In this document: positions 1 to 10,830 of the stretch, one piece after another
How the letters are laid out: every line of letters begins with the position of its first letter
Numbering within the stretch: position 1 is the first letter of the stretch
Origin: Podarcis raffonei
Taxonomy: Eukaryota > Chordata > Lepidosauria > Squamata > Lacertidae
DNA: 64,000 bases
Direction: 5' to 3'
NCBI RefSeq assembly: GCF_027172205.1
Contig: NC_070604.1
Coordinates: 61,955,023 to 62,019,022 of the forward strand
Made by a program: the position numbers and the translations under genes
The notes under the pieces: model-generated
Told to the model about the DNA's origin: nothing
Seen by the model: the letters and a program-made list of their open reading frames with translations, nothing else
Databases searched by the model: none

Positions 1-407
1 TTATGAATCTGAATAGTGTGCTGTGTACATTGCTAAATATTACAAATATAAAAAACCACCACACACACAATATCATGATGTGATCACACATACCGCTGCC
101 TCAAGTTTCTTTGCGTGCAGTGCTTTGCTGATGTTTAGTTGTGTGAATTGATACAATCCTACAAAAAAAGGCTATAAATAGTTACTAGTTATGATAGCTA
201 TATTGTCTCCAGTATGCCTCTGAATACCAGTCACTGGAGATCATGAGTGGGAGAAGGCAACTGAACACATATCCTGTTCATGGGAGTCCAACAGGCATCT
301 TGTAATGTAGGCCATTGTGAAATCCTAACACTGTACTTGAGTAGACTGTACTTGTGTTCTTATTTTACTAGATTCCAGTAAAAACAGTGCACAAAAATAT
401 ATATATT

Positions 408-602
408 AGGAGCATAGAATTGTAGAATTGGAAGGGAAGTTGGACAGGACCCTGAGGGTCATTGAGTCCAACCCCCTTGCAATGCAGGAATCTCAACTAA
501 AGCCTCCATGACAGATGGCTATGCCTCCTTAAAAGCCTCCAATGACTTCTGAGGGAGTCCGTTCCACTATCAAACAGCTCTTACTGTCAGAAAGTTCTTC
601 AC
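408..602 (-). repeat. CR1 LINE 3' end, truncated
   Basis: Begins with the reverse complement of the CR1 terminal ATTCTATGA repeats, then GGAAGG...CCTGAGGGTCATTGAGTC, ATGACAGATGGC and CAGAAAGTTCTTC. The same layout is seen at 4228-4672 and 54426-54735. Confidence 0.75.
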
Positions 603-1179
603 ACAATCACATTGATATGGGGGGTGAGGGAGGTTGCTGTGTTTTATCAATGCACACATGAACATTGGTAACGTTTGAGGGCAGTGTGTGTAAAAATATG
701 CCAAAGAAAATGAATGCTGCAAGAAACTGCATGTGTTCTAATTCCAGACCGGATTTGCCTAGCAAGAATTCATGATGAGTGAGACTTGAAGCAGTGTGTG
801 CAATGTATGCATTATCAGCTAAATACCTGGCTTGTGGCCTCTTTATGAGGACGAGTTATGACCCAGGAGGCCAGCTCCCAGAGAGCTGACTCAGAGGTGT
901 GGCGTGGCTGGAAGAGTTAGTTACTATTCTGTGCTGGCTCCCAAGCCTCATCAAGAATAAAATTTAATTTCTCATTAACTCAGGTCGTAGCGAGTTCATA
1001 CATAAGCAGCAGAAGACAAGGCCAAGTGGATCTACTGAAAAATAATGGAACAAGTAAAATCCTCTCGCCTCTATGTAATACTAGAATGTAGCAGGTTCGC
1101 CCAGTAAATTGTATGGGAGTAGATTCAGAATGGTCCAAATGCAGCATTTCTTCCCACAGCACACATACTTAATGTCTGG
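603..1179. other. Intergenic, nothing recognised
   Basis: No exon-like frames, and no repeat I can name. Short CA/TG-rich bits only. Confidence 0.5.
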
Positions 1180-1620
1180 GATTCCTAGCTACAAGATGTG
1201 TTGATGGCTACTAGTTTAGAGAGTTTTAAAAGGGGATTAACATATTCATGGAGGCTAGGTGTATCATCAGTGGCTGATAAGGATACTTACAGGGAAGAAA
1301 CCGCCATGTTATGTGTTCATTTTGTACATTTCTATCTCTTGCATTTTTCCCTATCTTGGGATTCAAGGCAGCATCCATAGGGTTCCCAGGCAATCTCCCG
1401 TCTGGATACTGACCAGGCCCAGTTCTGCTTAGTTTCAGCAAGGTGGCTGCTTCATGTGTGAACAGCAGTTACTGGGGAGCAACAGCTGGGAAGAGCTATT
1501 GTCTTCAGACCCTGCTTGTGAGTTTCCAGAAGCATCTGTCTGGTCAGTGTGGGAAACAGGATGCTAGACTTTAGGCCTTTGCGCTGAACCAGCAGGTCTC
1601 TTGTGTTCTTATGCACCTCC
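1180..1620 (+). repeat. Non-LTR retroposon 3' end (reptile CR1/L3-like, family uncertain)
   Basis: Same family as blocks at 55860-56060 and 62330-62485. The shared end is the segment with GTGGGAAACAGGATGCTAGA and the downstream CCAGCAGGTCTC...TTCTTATG. It is common in squamate and crocodile genomes, but I cannot name the subfamily with certainty. Confidence 0.5.
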
Positions 1621-2032
1621 TGCGAATGTACTTGGTAGCAATCCGGCCAGGCCCCAAGTAGTAGTCCTCAACTGATTTAAGGGGAGGCATTCTGCCTTAG
1701 CTGGTGACAGAACCCGGGTTTGAAATTTGTAGTTCTATGTCTCTAAGAAGCTGGAATCATCTTTCAGAACTATATCCAAGTCTAATTGCTGGGAAGGAAA
1801 CCCAACAAATGATTTCTTATCAACGGGTTTCATCATGCTCGTAAACCACAAAAATGTAAAGGATTAGCCAACGTAGAAACAGCATGTAAAGAGAGATTTG
1901 GAATCAAAACACTTTTAATCTTTGGGTTATAAGTTGTCGTGAAACACTGGAGTCGCCCCCCTGCCCCAAACACACTCTAAGGCATTTCTGAATATTTGGA
2001 AGAAGGAATTGCAACATTTAGTGTGGTAAAAC

Positions 2033-2190
2033 CAGTGGCGTAGCGTGGGGGGTGCAGGGGGGGCCAGCCGCACCGGGCGCAACATCTGGGGTTAGGGCAA
2101 ATCCACAGGTTAGGGGGCGCAAATCCATGGGTTAGGGGGCGCAAATTACTTGCCTTGCCCCAGGTGCTGACAACCCACGCTACGCCACTG
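2033..2190. mobile_element. Short non-autonomous hAT element with exact 8 bp TSD
   Basis: Terminal inverted repeats CAGTGGCGTAGCGTGGG and CCCACGCTACGCCACTG bound 158 bases, flanked by the exact duplication GGTAAAAC (2025-2032 and 2191-2198). The interior is G-rich with three copies of a GGTTAGGG-type unit. The 8 bp duplication and CAGTGG ends place it in hAT. The same family occurs as a much larger form at 27592-28376. Confidence 0.85.
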
Positions 2191-2206
2191 GGTAAAACAT
2201 TTTATA

Positions 2207-2350
2207 AATATTTCATAGAATTGTGGAGTTGGAAGGGGCCACAAGGGCCACTTAACCCTCTGCAATGCAGGCATCTTTTGCCCAACATGGGGTTCAAACC
2301 CACGACCCTGAGATTAAGAGTCTCATGCTCTACCGACGGAGCTATACTGA
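2207..2350 (-). repeat. tRNA-Lys-derived SINE with CR1-like tail
   Basis: Read on the minus strand: a tRNA-Lys-like head (TAGCTCCGTCGGTAGAGCAT, anticodon-arm GACTCTTAATCTCAGGGTCG, B-box GGGTTTGAACCC) followed by a tail ending in CAACTCCACAATTCTATGAA, the CR1 3' signature. It sits immediately beside the hAT element. Confidence 0.8.
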
Positions 2351-4227
2351 TGCATTTCTCGTCACTAAGGCCAGATTCAGCATTACACTTAAGAAACTTG
2401 CAGCCTCTGCTGTGCTCTGATTACATCACTGTGACTCTGTGTGGAAAGCATGTCAAACCTTTTATCTGCACCGGGCATTTTTAAGATTGCCTACAGCTCA
2501 GGGTGGCTATTCTTTCACATGATATAAGGCCATATTCTTTGTTGTGGAGAAACCTAGTTGTGGCCCAATTGTAAAACCAGATGTATTATATGGTATGTAA
2601 TATTGTAATCAATTTCAGATGTGACATTAGCAAGATTGCAGTAGTGTGCAAAGGTCAGGCTATGGAATCACTAATAAATGCAGTTCTGAACTGGACCTGC
2701 CAACTCACTGAATCCATGGCTGCTTGGATATTCTAGTGCTGGCAAAATGCTGGCATTCTCACTGCAATTTTAAACCTTTAGCTTATATCAGTGGCACTTC
2801 TACCACATTTGGATTCAAGTCATGTGCACATTGAACTGGACATTTTAAAGTACATGTGTACCTTTTTTAACCACACACACACCCCTAGCAATCATAGAGT
2901 TAAAAAATACTGTATTATTATTTTATTTTAAAAGGTCATTCAAGATGCATAAACTGAAGGTTAGCAATTTGTCCAGGCAGACTCTTTCAGAATATTGACC
3001 AGTAATGAATCTGGGTTGTTGTGAAATAATGCTAAATTCATGTTTTGAGACAGCTCAAGACATTCCATATTTCCTGCTTTTGAATTTTCAACGCTACATC
3101 CTCCTCCATTACATGCTACTGGTACTTAAAAGGATTTAGGGCATGGGCCCCCAGTGGTAGACTTTCATTTTGTGTGCCATCACTTCAGCCTGCTCATGTT
3201 CAATGACATGAGCGACTGTCTACCTGATATTTTGGTCATCCTCAAACTGAGGGAGGCTCCTCGTACAAGTTTCTGGTATCAATCACTTGGATCATAAATC
3301 TTGGCTGAGGAAAATGGCCATTTAGAGGTCCACCTGCACAAACAACAATCAGGCACGTAAAATAAGAAAGACCATAAATCTCAGACCTGATGATTAGTAA
3401 TTTAAAGAGGGGAGGCTGGAAGAAGGGATGGTCTAAAGTAACAATTCCTAATAATTAATTAAGCCTGAAATGCTGACAGTCTGTTTAGTTAAAAGTACAG
3501 TGAAAACACAAACAGACTGCATCACATGAAGCTAACACTTGTAGACGTGTTGACTCAGAAGAAAGACTCATTAATTTTAATAGGACTTACTCTCAGGTAA
3601 GCCTGCCTAGGGTTGGAGCCTAAGGGGAGCGTGGAGGGTGTTAGCCAGTGCATGGAGCGTGTTAGCTTGCAGTGAAATGGCAAGGGGTTCAGTTTCACTC
3701 TTGGCTCTTTGGTGTTTTCCATGGCTGAATGAAGCACATGCAGATAAAGAGGTAAGACAGTTTTGTTGCTCATTATTAAGGAGGAGGATCAATATCATGC
3801 AACAACCTTTAGCACACTTTTAAATGCTGAGGTCTCCATTGAACTGGGTCTCCTGAAGCAGCCAAAGTATAGCTGGCTCCTCTGTTGGTATGCTCACCAA
3901 ACCTCAGAAACAACACTGGATCTAGTTTATATGAAGTGTGATGAAGACCATCACCTCTTGGGAGTTCTTTGGGCACTCTCTATTATCACTTAATCATTAT
4001 CACATCTTTCTGGGGGGGGGGATTAATTCTCTGAATCCAGTTCCACATCTTACAGTTGGCAAGATTCAAATACAGCATGTGATAAGGTTTAGTCCCTGGA
4101 TCCAATCTTGTGACCAGAAAAGCGTAAGCTGAGGGCCAAATAACATCCAAGAACTTCAGCATCTGCAGATACAGGACACAGATGCACAGGGACAGCAGAT
4201 CCAGCCTCCTCAACTAGATCATACATG
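2351..4227. other. Intergenic, mostly unassigned
   Basis: AT-rich sequence without gene signals. A squamate retroposon relic of the CAATAGGACTTACT type lies near 3575-3620. Open frames are short and unsupported. Confidence 0.4.
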
Positions 4228-4672
4228 ACAGATGGCCAGCCAACCTCAGCTTAAAAACTTCCAGTGAAGGAGAGTTCACAGCCTCCCAAGAGAGTCTGAT
4301 CCACTGTCAAACAGTTCTCACAATCAGAAAGTTCTTCCCTTTGTAACTTGATGCCATTGGTTCAGATCCTAACCTCTGGAGCAGGAGAAAACAAGCTTTT
4401 TCCATCTTATGTTACCACCACATTTGAAGATGTCTCTCATATCTCCTGTCAGTCTCCTCTTTATCAGATTAGACATACCAAACCCCCTCAACCATTCCTC
4501 ATCAAGCTTGGTTTCCAGACCCTTGATCATCTTCTTTGCACACATTCCAGCTTGTCAACATCCTTCTTAAATTGTATTGCCCAGAACTGGACACAGGACT
4601 CCAGGTGTGGTCTGACCAAGGCAGAATAGAGTAGAACCATTACCTCCCTTGATCAGGACACTATACTTCTGT
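4228..4672 (-). repeat. CR1 LINE 3' UTR, about 440 bp
   Basis: Longer piece of the same CR1 3' region, recognisable from GACAGATGGCCAGCCAACCT, CAGAAAGTTCTTCCCTTTGT, GGAGCAGGAGAAAACAAGCT and ACTGGACACAGGACTCCAGG. Both ends are truncated. Confidence 0.75.
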
Positions 4673-4765
4673 CCCATCAGCCCCAGCCAGTATGGCCAGT
4701 GGTCAGGAATGATGGGAGCTGTAATCCAGCAACATCTGCAAGGCCACAGATTCTACATTCCTGTC
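4673..4765. repeat. Partial palindromic hAT-type MITE
   Basis: Contains the half-palindrome core GGTCAGGAATGATGGGAGCT. See the better-preserved copies at 43604-43739 and 48740-48872. Confidence 0.5.
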
Positions 4766-5204
4766 CTGTGGAGATCCCTTTGTGTGGGAGTGCATGCTGC
4801 ACTCACAGTGAACTGGATTGAGCCCTATTTGTTTATTCAAATGCCATCCCCCAGGAAGTGGATCTTATACACATCTTTTCCAGGCATATAAAAGAGCCAG
4901 ATAAATATAACAATAAATCCAGTATATAGATATTGGAAGAAGGAAGTCGTTACTTGACATGACATTTTGGTTTAAAGGCAACTCGTTATGCAATCTTTTA
5001 AATGTACAGTAGGTAATCATCTGTTTAGGCTTTTATTTTACTTTTTATTTTAGGATAGGAGAGGGAAGGTTTCTTTGTGTGTTTAAAAAATGTAGCATCA
5101 AAGAAAATATTTTTAAAACACTTCATTCTACATTTACGTCAGCAGTACACAGGGGAAGAGCTCTAGATTTCCAGCAAAACATTGATGAATTACATCTCAC
5201 ACCA

Positions 5205-5385
5205 CAGCTGTGAATAAGTGAAACTCTAGTATCTATCATTCCCATTTCACAGATGGGGAAACTCAAACCCTGAGAGGTTAAACTGACTTGCCAAAGGTCG
5301 TGCAGGAAGTCCATAGCAGAGCTGAACAATATCCAGATCCCTTGGCTCCAAACTATAGGTCTTAATCACGACTCAAGCCAGCTTC
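5205..5385 (-). repeat. MIR-like (tRNA-CORE) SINE relic
   Basis: Plus strand shows TTTCACAGATGGGGAAACTC, GAGAGGTTAA.CTGACTTGCC and AAGGTCGTGCAGG, a clear match to the ancient amniote MIR core in reverse orientation. Confidence 0.6.
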
Positions 5386-5734
5386 TGGGTTTTAAACGCC
5401 TCTTCCCTGCAAATTTACTTGTGAACAAAAAAAGGGGCACCCTCCAAGAATCAGACACACAAGACTGACCCTCTGCGTGTTGACCCAAAATCCCAGGTAT
5501 GGAGTCTCAGACTGAAGCCACATTTTTCCTTCAGACAATAGCCATGATTTCCAACACACGGAAACAGTTCCCATGATGGAACTATTCAGAAGTAAATGAG
5601 TTGCACCCTTTTGTAAGGTGTACTAACTTTAGAACTGACTTCACAGACAGAGGTGAGAGTAGGCAGGGTCAGTTGAAAAATAACAATAAACCCTGAAAAC
5701 GCTAGAATACCAGTGTAACATTTCAGCATCATTC

Positions 5735-5850
5735 GCTATTGCGGGGACTACAATTTCCATCATTCTCTATCCTTGGCCATGCTGGCTGGAGCTGATGGGA
5801 ACTGTAGTTCTCCAACCTCTGGAGGACACCAAGTTAGCTACCCCTGCACT
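5735..5850. repeat. Palindromic hAT-type MITE, decayed
   Basis: Two opposed copies of the GACTACAATTTCCATCAT / GATGGGAACTGTAGTTCTCC arms, typical of the short lizard MITE family also at 43604. Confidence 0.5.
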
Positions 5851-5858
5851 TCTGAGTA

Positions 5859-5903
<45 letters not shown>
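5859..5903. repeat. (ATT)n microsatellite
   Basis: About 15 uninterrupted ATT units. Confidence 0.95.
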
Positions 5904-5904
<1 letters not shown>

Positions 5905-6265
5905 ATAACTGAATACAGGTTGTAGCCCAACAGAAACTAGGGCAGACATGAATTTAAGTCTACACCATCTTTAGGGCAAATGGCTGGTGCTTTAATGGGT
6001 TGTGCTGCTGTACCTATCTTTGGCCTGGAAGAAGAAGCTGGTATAATCAGCAGGGCAAATGATGTGCAAGGTCCACATCATCAATTTCAGCTCCACTGAG
6101 ACAAGTTCCTCTCTCTGCTTCCCTCACAAGCCTCCTTGCTCCACGGGTCCATGGGTCGCTGTAATGACAGAAAACTGCTTGAATGCTCAAGAGCAAAATA
6201 TCACAGTTTCTCTAAGTGTGCTGGTAGAAAGAGAGAGAGAAAGCTTGGCATTGGATCCATTTGGC

Positions 6266-6270
<5 letters not shown>

Positions 6271-6305
<35 letters not shown>
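6271..6305. repeat. (GA)n microsatellite
   Basis: About 17 GA units, roughly 450 bases upstream of the TCF21 start codon, at the edge of the promoter region. Confidence 0.95.
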
Positions 6306-6307
<2 letters not shown>

Positions 6308-6539
6308 CTGATATTTGAAATAGGAGACCTCCATTCAGTTCTGAAAGCAACAAGGCCTGTTCTTAGAAAGGCTCACCTCTAGGGAGACATCCAAGGAGCT
6401 AGACTGGGTGACAAAGGAGAGAGAGACAAAATCCAAGGGAAGTGAAGAAGGTGGCACCCCTGCTAAGAAGTTCTCCTGTCCCTGATCTACTTCGGGAGTC
6501 CCTCTTGCTTCACCCAGGAACGAGGGTGGGGAGAGACTG

Positions 6540-7340
6540 GCGTGGCCAGCCCCGGGGAAGCCCCTCCCCTGGGCCGGCCGGCTCCCCAACCATCCCCCCA
6601 GGATAAATGACTCCGGCGTCCGCCTCGTCGAACTCCTCGCAGCCTTCCCTCTCACCGTCCGAAGGCGGGCGAGGGAGGGAGGTCCAGGAGGGGATCCGAG
6701 GCGCGGCGGGCTCACCCGCCTGCGGCTGCCCACTCCTCCCAGGTGGCATCTGCCGGCCACCACCATGTCCACGGGCTCCCTGAGCGATGCAGAAGACCTT
6801 CCCGAGGGGGAGATGCTGGAATGTGACGGCAGCCTGAAGATGCGCAACTGCTCCCCGACGCCGCGGCCGCTGCCGGCGCCTCCGGCTCCCCACCGCTGCC
6901 ACGAGAGCAACGACGAGGGCTCCGGGGGAGGCGGCGGCGATCGGGTCTCCCCTGCCAAGGGCCGAGGCGGCGCCCCCTCGTCGGGCAAGCGGAAGAAGGC
7001 GCCGGGCAAGAAGAGCCCGCTGGGCGGCGTGGGCGTGCTGGGCCCCGAGGGCAAGCAGGTCCAGCGGAACGCGGCCAACGCCCGCGAGCGCGCCCGCATG
7101 CGGGTGCTGAGCAAAGCCTTCTCCCGCCTCAAGACCACCTTGCCCTGGGTGCCGCCCGACACCAAGCTCTCCAAGCTGGACACGCTGCGCCTGGCCTCCA
7201 GCTACATCGCGCACCTCCGGCAGATCCTGGCCAGCGACAAGTACGAGAACGGCTACATCCACCCCGTCAACCTGGTAAGCGGACTGGAAGGGAGGCAGCG
7301 CCCGGGACCAGCGCGGAGTCCTGACAGGCCCCTTCGCGCA
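6540..7340. promoter_or_regulatory. TCF21: CpG island over the TCF21 5' flank and exon 1
   Basis: The sequence switches from AT-rich flank to very GC- and CpG-rich DNA around 6540 and stays so through exon 1. This is typical of developmental transcription-factor genes that are Polycomb- and methylation-regulated. No TATA box is obvious. The transcription start was not resolved; it should lie between about 6400 and 6760. The long minus-strand open frames here are a by-product of the low stop-codon density. Confidence 0.7.
6765..7274 (+). CDS. TCF21: TCF21 coding exon 1
   Basis: Open from the ATG through the whole bHLH domain. The exon ends in phase 0 after the codons for HPVNL, followed directly by the donor GTAAGC. 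Reading on past the donor stays open to 7448, but that extension is intronic because the exon 2 tail matches the known TCF21 C-terminus. Confidence 0.95.
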
Positions 7341-10200
7341 AAGCAGCCCATACCTCCAGCTCTGCCCTTCTCCCCTTTCCCACCACCTCGCTTGGGAGGG
7401 AGGGGGGGTCACGTCGGTTGCTGCAGGCTTACAGGCAGCTCCGGGTAGCTGGGGTTTCTTTTTAGACGCAGAAACTTTACCATCCCCGGCCCTCCCCGTC
7501 TGTCGCTTTTTAAGTAACAACGGTACGTTATCGTCCTTGCTTGGAAACGTGGTCCATCAGCCCCGGTCATTCCGCTGAGTGGAGGCTCTGGTCTCCCCCC
7601 CCCCCCAGTGTTGCCCCGACGGCACGAAAGCCTCTTTTTTCAAAGCACACACCACCGCGGACGTGTTTGACCTAAAGACGACCCGGAGTCCGTGGGAGGA
7701 AACGGGAGAAGCAGCAGCCCCCGCCCCACTTGGCACAAGCCGGGCAGGAGCTGTGGGGCGCCCCAAAGATCCCTCGACGCGCTTGCTCTCCAGGGGTTCT
7801 GAGAGTAACACCCCGCCTAGCAAACCTCGCTTGGCTGCTCTGCTGTTTTATTTATTCGGAGGAGCTGTCATTCCCTGAGCTCAGTTCTCTGTACCTAATT
7901 TTTTGTTACTGTTGTCATTTATTAAATTTGTATACCGCCAGGAAAAATACAAAAAGAGAACACAAAATACATAACTAAAAAACCAAGGAACCCCAACCAC
8001 CCTTGGTGTTGCTGCTTTAAAAATTCGTCGAATACGGCCTGGAACGGTTGGGCTGGGAATTTCCTCCCTTCCTCGTCATTCCAGCCGAGCTGAATCACTC
8101 CGGGGTAAGTGCAGGGAGGGGAGAGGGATGCTACTTCGCATTAAGTCCTCTCCAGTCGCCTTTGGTGACTAGACCCCGGGTGGCAGCCTGCTTCAGACAC
8201 AGCGAGGCTCTTTCAGAGCCGGTCCTTTCTCACCTCCCTCTCGCTCAGGATTGAAGTTGGGGGCTTGGGTGGGCGCCACAGAATTAGGTTAGGCACTTGG
8301 GCCACCCGCTTCGTTTTATTCAAACGGCGAGATGCGCTTCTCTCGCCGAGGACACTAACTGAACTGCGAGAGACGCCCGATTAATTCACTGAAGGGCGTC
8401 GAACGTCGGAATGCGCGACCTCGCGTGTCTATTTCCAACCCTACGTCGTAACTTTTATTATTGGAAGTTCAAGATGAAACAACAACAAACGAATTTTGAA
8501 GGTCAGCGTGCAGCTGCCCCATTATTTTCATGTTCTGTCGTCAGGAGTCTCTGTCAGTTCCAGTTGTCCGGGGGTCGCGGGCGATGACACACCTTCACAT
8601 TTCTGACCACTGGGTCCAGTAAAGGGAGGGGGAGTAGCAATAGGGCGGCTTTGAATGTTTGGGAACCGTCTGCATCCCACCTCCAGATAACTAAGAGGAC
8701 AGGGGGAGATTCTAAATGGGGCAACCATAAGGCATAAAAATATATTTAAAACCCCGTTTCAAGAGTGGGTGTGTAACCAGTAATGTCCCCAGGAATTGAG
8801 ATATTTAGCATCTCTTACAGCGCAAGCCAATGCCTGTCTAGTGGTTACTCAAATGTAAATCCCATATCGTTCCATGGGGCTTAGTCCCAGGTAGGAAGGG
8901 ACAGGGTAGCAAACTCAATAGCTTGCTGCAGCGACTAAAATGGTTTATATTTTTAAAACACAAAAGCAAATCCTTACAGCTCAGTGGAACAAACTCCATC
9001 CCCCAGGTTTTAAAAGTCCAAGACTTTTTATTTTAAATGAATGAGTACCATGGGGGAAAATGCATTCCTTTCTCTATTTTCCATAAAAATTGTCGTTCTG
9101 GAAAATTTAAAAAGTAGTCATTTTTATATAAGCAAAAACGATTACAAAAACAGAAACAGCAATTAAATATGTTAATATTAACAGAATCCTTTTTGAATTA
9201 AAATGTATTCGTTATTAACAAAAATTTACACAATATTGGTGTCCATACTTATATGAGTATAATTATTTTAGCAAAAAGATGTCCCATTAATCAGAAAGCA
9301 ACGAAGCACAAAAAATGTTTCCAAAATATGTTCTGATTGAAGATAAGATTTTTGTTATATAATATGTCCGGACTATGTTAATTTGGTCATTGTTATTGTA
9401 TTATTGTTTAATATTATTCTAAACCATAAGATGGTAGTGCAGCGATTGCTGTAACAAGCATAAAAGGCTGGGCAGATTTTTAAATTATAAGTATTTGCAC
9501 ATTTAAAAAAAATAAAAAGCAACCTGAAGTAATTGTAACGCTTTATGTTTGGAAAGAAATTTAGCGGATATAATGGGCTTTTGCAGTTTTAAAATTTACA
9601 CACCTACTGCGTTCAGCTGAAGGGCTTTTCACCTCAAAGGAACTTTTTGGAAACCAAAAGCCAAGTATATCGTGGAAGAGAAACGAAATGGCCAATTCTG
9701 AAACGCTTTTAGAACCAGATAGCGCTGTTATCATTTTCAAAACAAAGCAGCAGCCGTGCCTTGACGTTACCCAGTAGAGAATGGACAGGTTTTAAATCTG
9801 TCTACCACAATCTGCCTGTGTGAGCCGTGTCAATTAATATGCTTTAGGGAAACATTATCATTTCTAACCGAACGTGGCACATTTTGCTATCGAGGATAAA
9901 TAAAGCGTGACCCGTCACCCAGAGGATTACAGAGAACTATGGGGAGAGGGGGAGAGGGCGCACCCGCGCGCAAAGAGAGAGCGAGAGATGCTTTTATGGA
10001 CCAAGTGTTTTGTGTTTGCGCTGTGATTCCAGACAATACGGCGGAGCCATCTTAAAGACCTGGTTACGCTCAGTAGCTGAAACTGTCTAGTCTAACCACT
10101 TCTTCTCATTGTTTAGAAAGAACACCTGGGTAGTCTATGAAATTCTGACAGTTGGCTTTGCTTTATCGCCGTCCAAGTGCTACACCATTTAAAGCACACT

Positions 10201-10251
<51 letters not shown>

Positions 10252-10403
10252 TCTCCTTTCCCTCTTATTCTGTTTTTTCTGTCCCCCCCACCCTCTCTCC
10301 CTTATGGCTCCAGACATGGCCCTTTATGGTTGCTGGCAAACCGGAGAACGAGCTGAAAGAAACAGGGAGCACCACTCGGTTGTGTGGCCCTACAGCATCC
10401 TGA
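6765..10403 (+). CDS. TCF21: TCF21 (epicardin/capsulin/POD1), class II bHLH transcription factor, two coding exons
   Basis: Nuclear bHLH factor needed for mesodermal lineages such as epicardium, kidney and lung mesenchyme and spleen; it dimerises with E-proteins and binds E-boxes (family knowledge). Exon 1 codes from 6765 to 7274 (170 codons), exon 2 from 10314 to 10403 (29 codons and TGA), giving 199 residues. The start MSTGSLSD is the conserved TCF21 N-terminus. A basic patch ([12 protein letters not shown], residues 74-85) precedes the bHLH: basic region with [13 protein letters not shown] (101-113), helix 1, loop [13 protein letters not shown], helix 2 ending near residue 155. The tail encoded by exon 2 begins [11 protein letters not shown] and ends RLCGPTAS, as in vertebrate TCF21. 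The protein is about 20 residues longer than the usual 179 because residues 28-66 hold a proline- and glycine-rich insert. The start lies in a strong context (CCACCATGT). Confidence 0.97.
7275..10313 (+). other. TCF21: TCF21 intron, nearly repeat-free
   Basis: About 3 kb. Apart from a short L2-like relic near 7900-7970 and the CT microsatellite near the acceptor, I recognise no interspersed repeats. The stretch 8900-9950 is AT-rich, unique-looking and without open frames, which in a developmental gene fits (but does not prove) conserved regulatory DNA. Confidence 0.5.
10203..10249. repeat. TCF21: (CT)n microsatellite upstream of the TCF21 exon 2 acceptor
   Basis: About 23 CT units, ending 64 bases before the exon. 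It extends the natural pyrimidine-rich region of the acceptor. Confidence 0.95.
10314..10403 (+). CDS. TCF21: TCF21 coding exon 2 (C-terminal 29 residues)
   Basis: The acceptor is ...GGCTCCAG, and the frame continues from exon 1 as [11 protein letters not shown]...[10 protein letters not shown] and stop. A pyrimidine tract plus a long CT microsatellite lies about 65-110 bases upstream of the acceptor. In-frame ATG codons inside the exon make it look like the start of a separate ORF, which it is not. Confidence 0.95.
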   Translation, partial: TWPFMVAGKPENELKETGSTTRLCGPTAS

Positions 10404-10830
10404 CCCAAGATGTCCAAGCCTGGGAACAGCAACCTTGTTTGCATGCAGCGGTTTCTGCCTGTGCATGCAAGTATGTGGGCTTACTCGTGTGCAGGACTGT
10501 TGGTGATGAGAAAGGAAGGAGCCGACCAGATCGCTTCCCCGTGAGGAATAAAAACACACACTAAATCTGAAGAGGAGACCAAATGCACCATGCCAAAGGA
10601 AGAAGGGGGGAAATCCCACAGTGCACGTATTTAACTTTATTAACTTGTATATATTTGACTATCCTGCAACAACGCCTTGCTGGTTCAAGGACTGTTTTCT
10701 GGATTCCTCCTCCTAGACTTTGCCACTGTCTGTTTTTGTGTGCCCCCCCCTTTCTTGTGAAAGACTGCGATTCCTAGAATCAATTATTTCGATAGTCACA
10801 TCTCTCTCAAAGAATTCACATTAAAGATAT
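10404..10830 (+). other. TCF21: TCF21 3' untranslated region (extent approximate)
   Basis: It follows the TGA. Candidate polyadenylation signals are AATAAA at 10547-10552 and ATTAAA at 10820-10825. AT-rich unique sequence continues to about 11100, so a longer 3'UTR is possible. Confidence 0.5.

Noticed and set aside
5767-5949. Poly-asparagine and similar homopolymer frames over microsatellites
   Set aside because: Products of (ATT)n and (CAA)n repeats (also at 57044-57358 and 40316-40498), not proteins.
7275-7448. Extension of TCF21 exon 1 past 7274
   Set aside because: A consensus donor follows the conserved HPVNL, and exon 2 supplies the known C-terminus.
6335-7520. Minus-strand frames of 282 and 336 codons over TCF21 exon 1
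   Set aside because: They lie antisense to a certain coding exon in a CpG island where stop codons are rare. The composition is low-complexity A/G/P/R and no motif is present.
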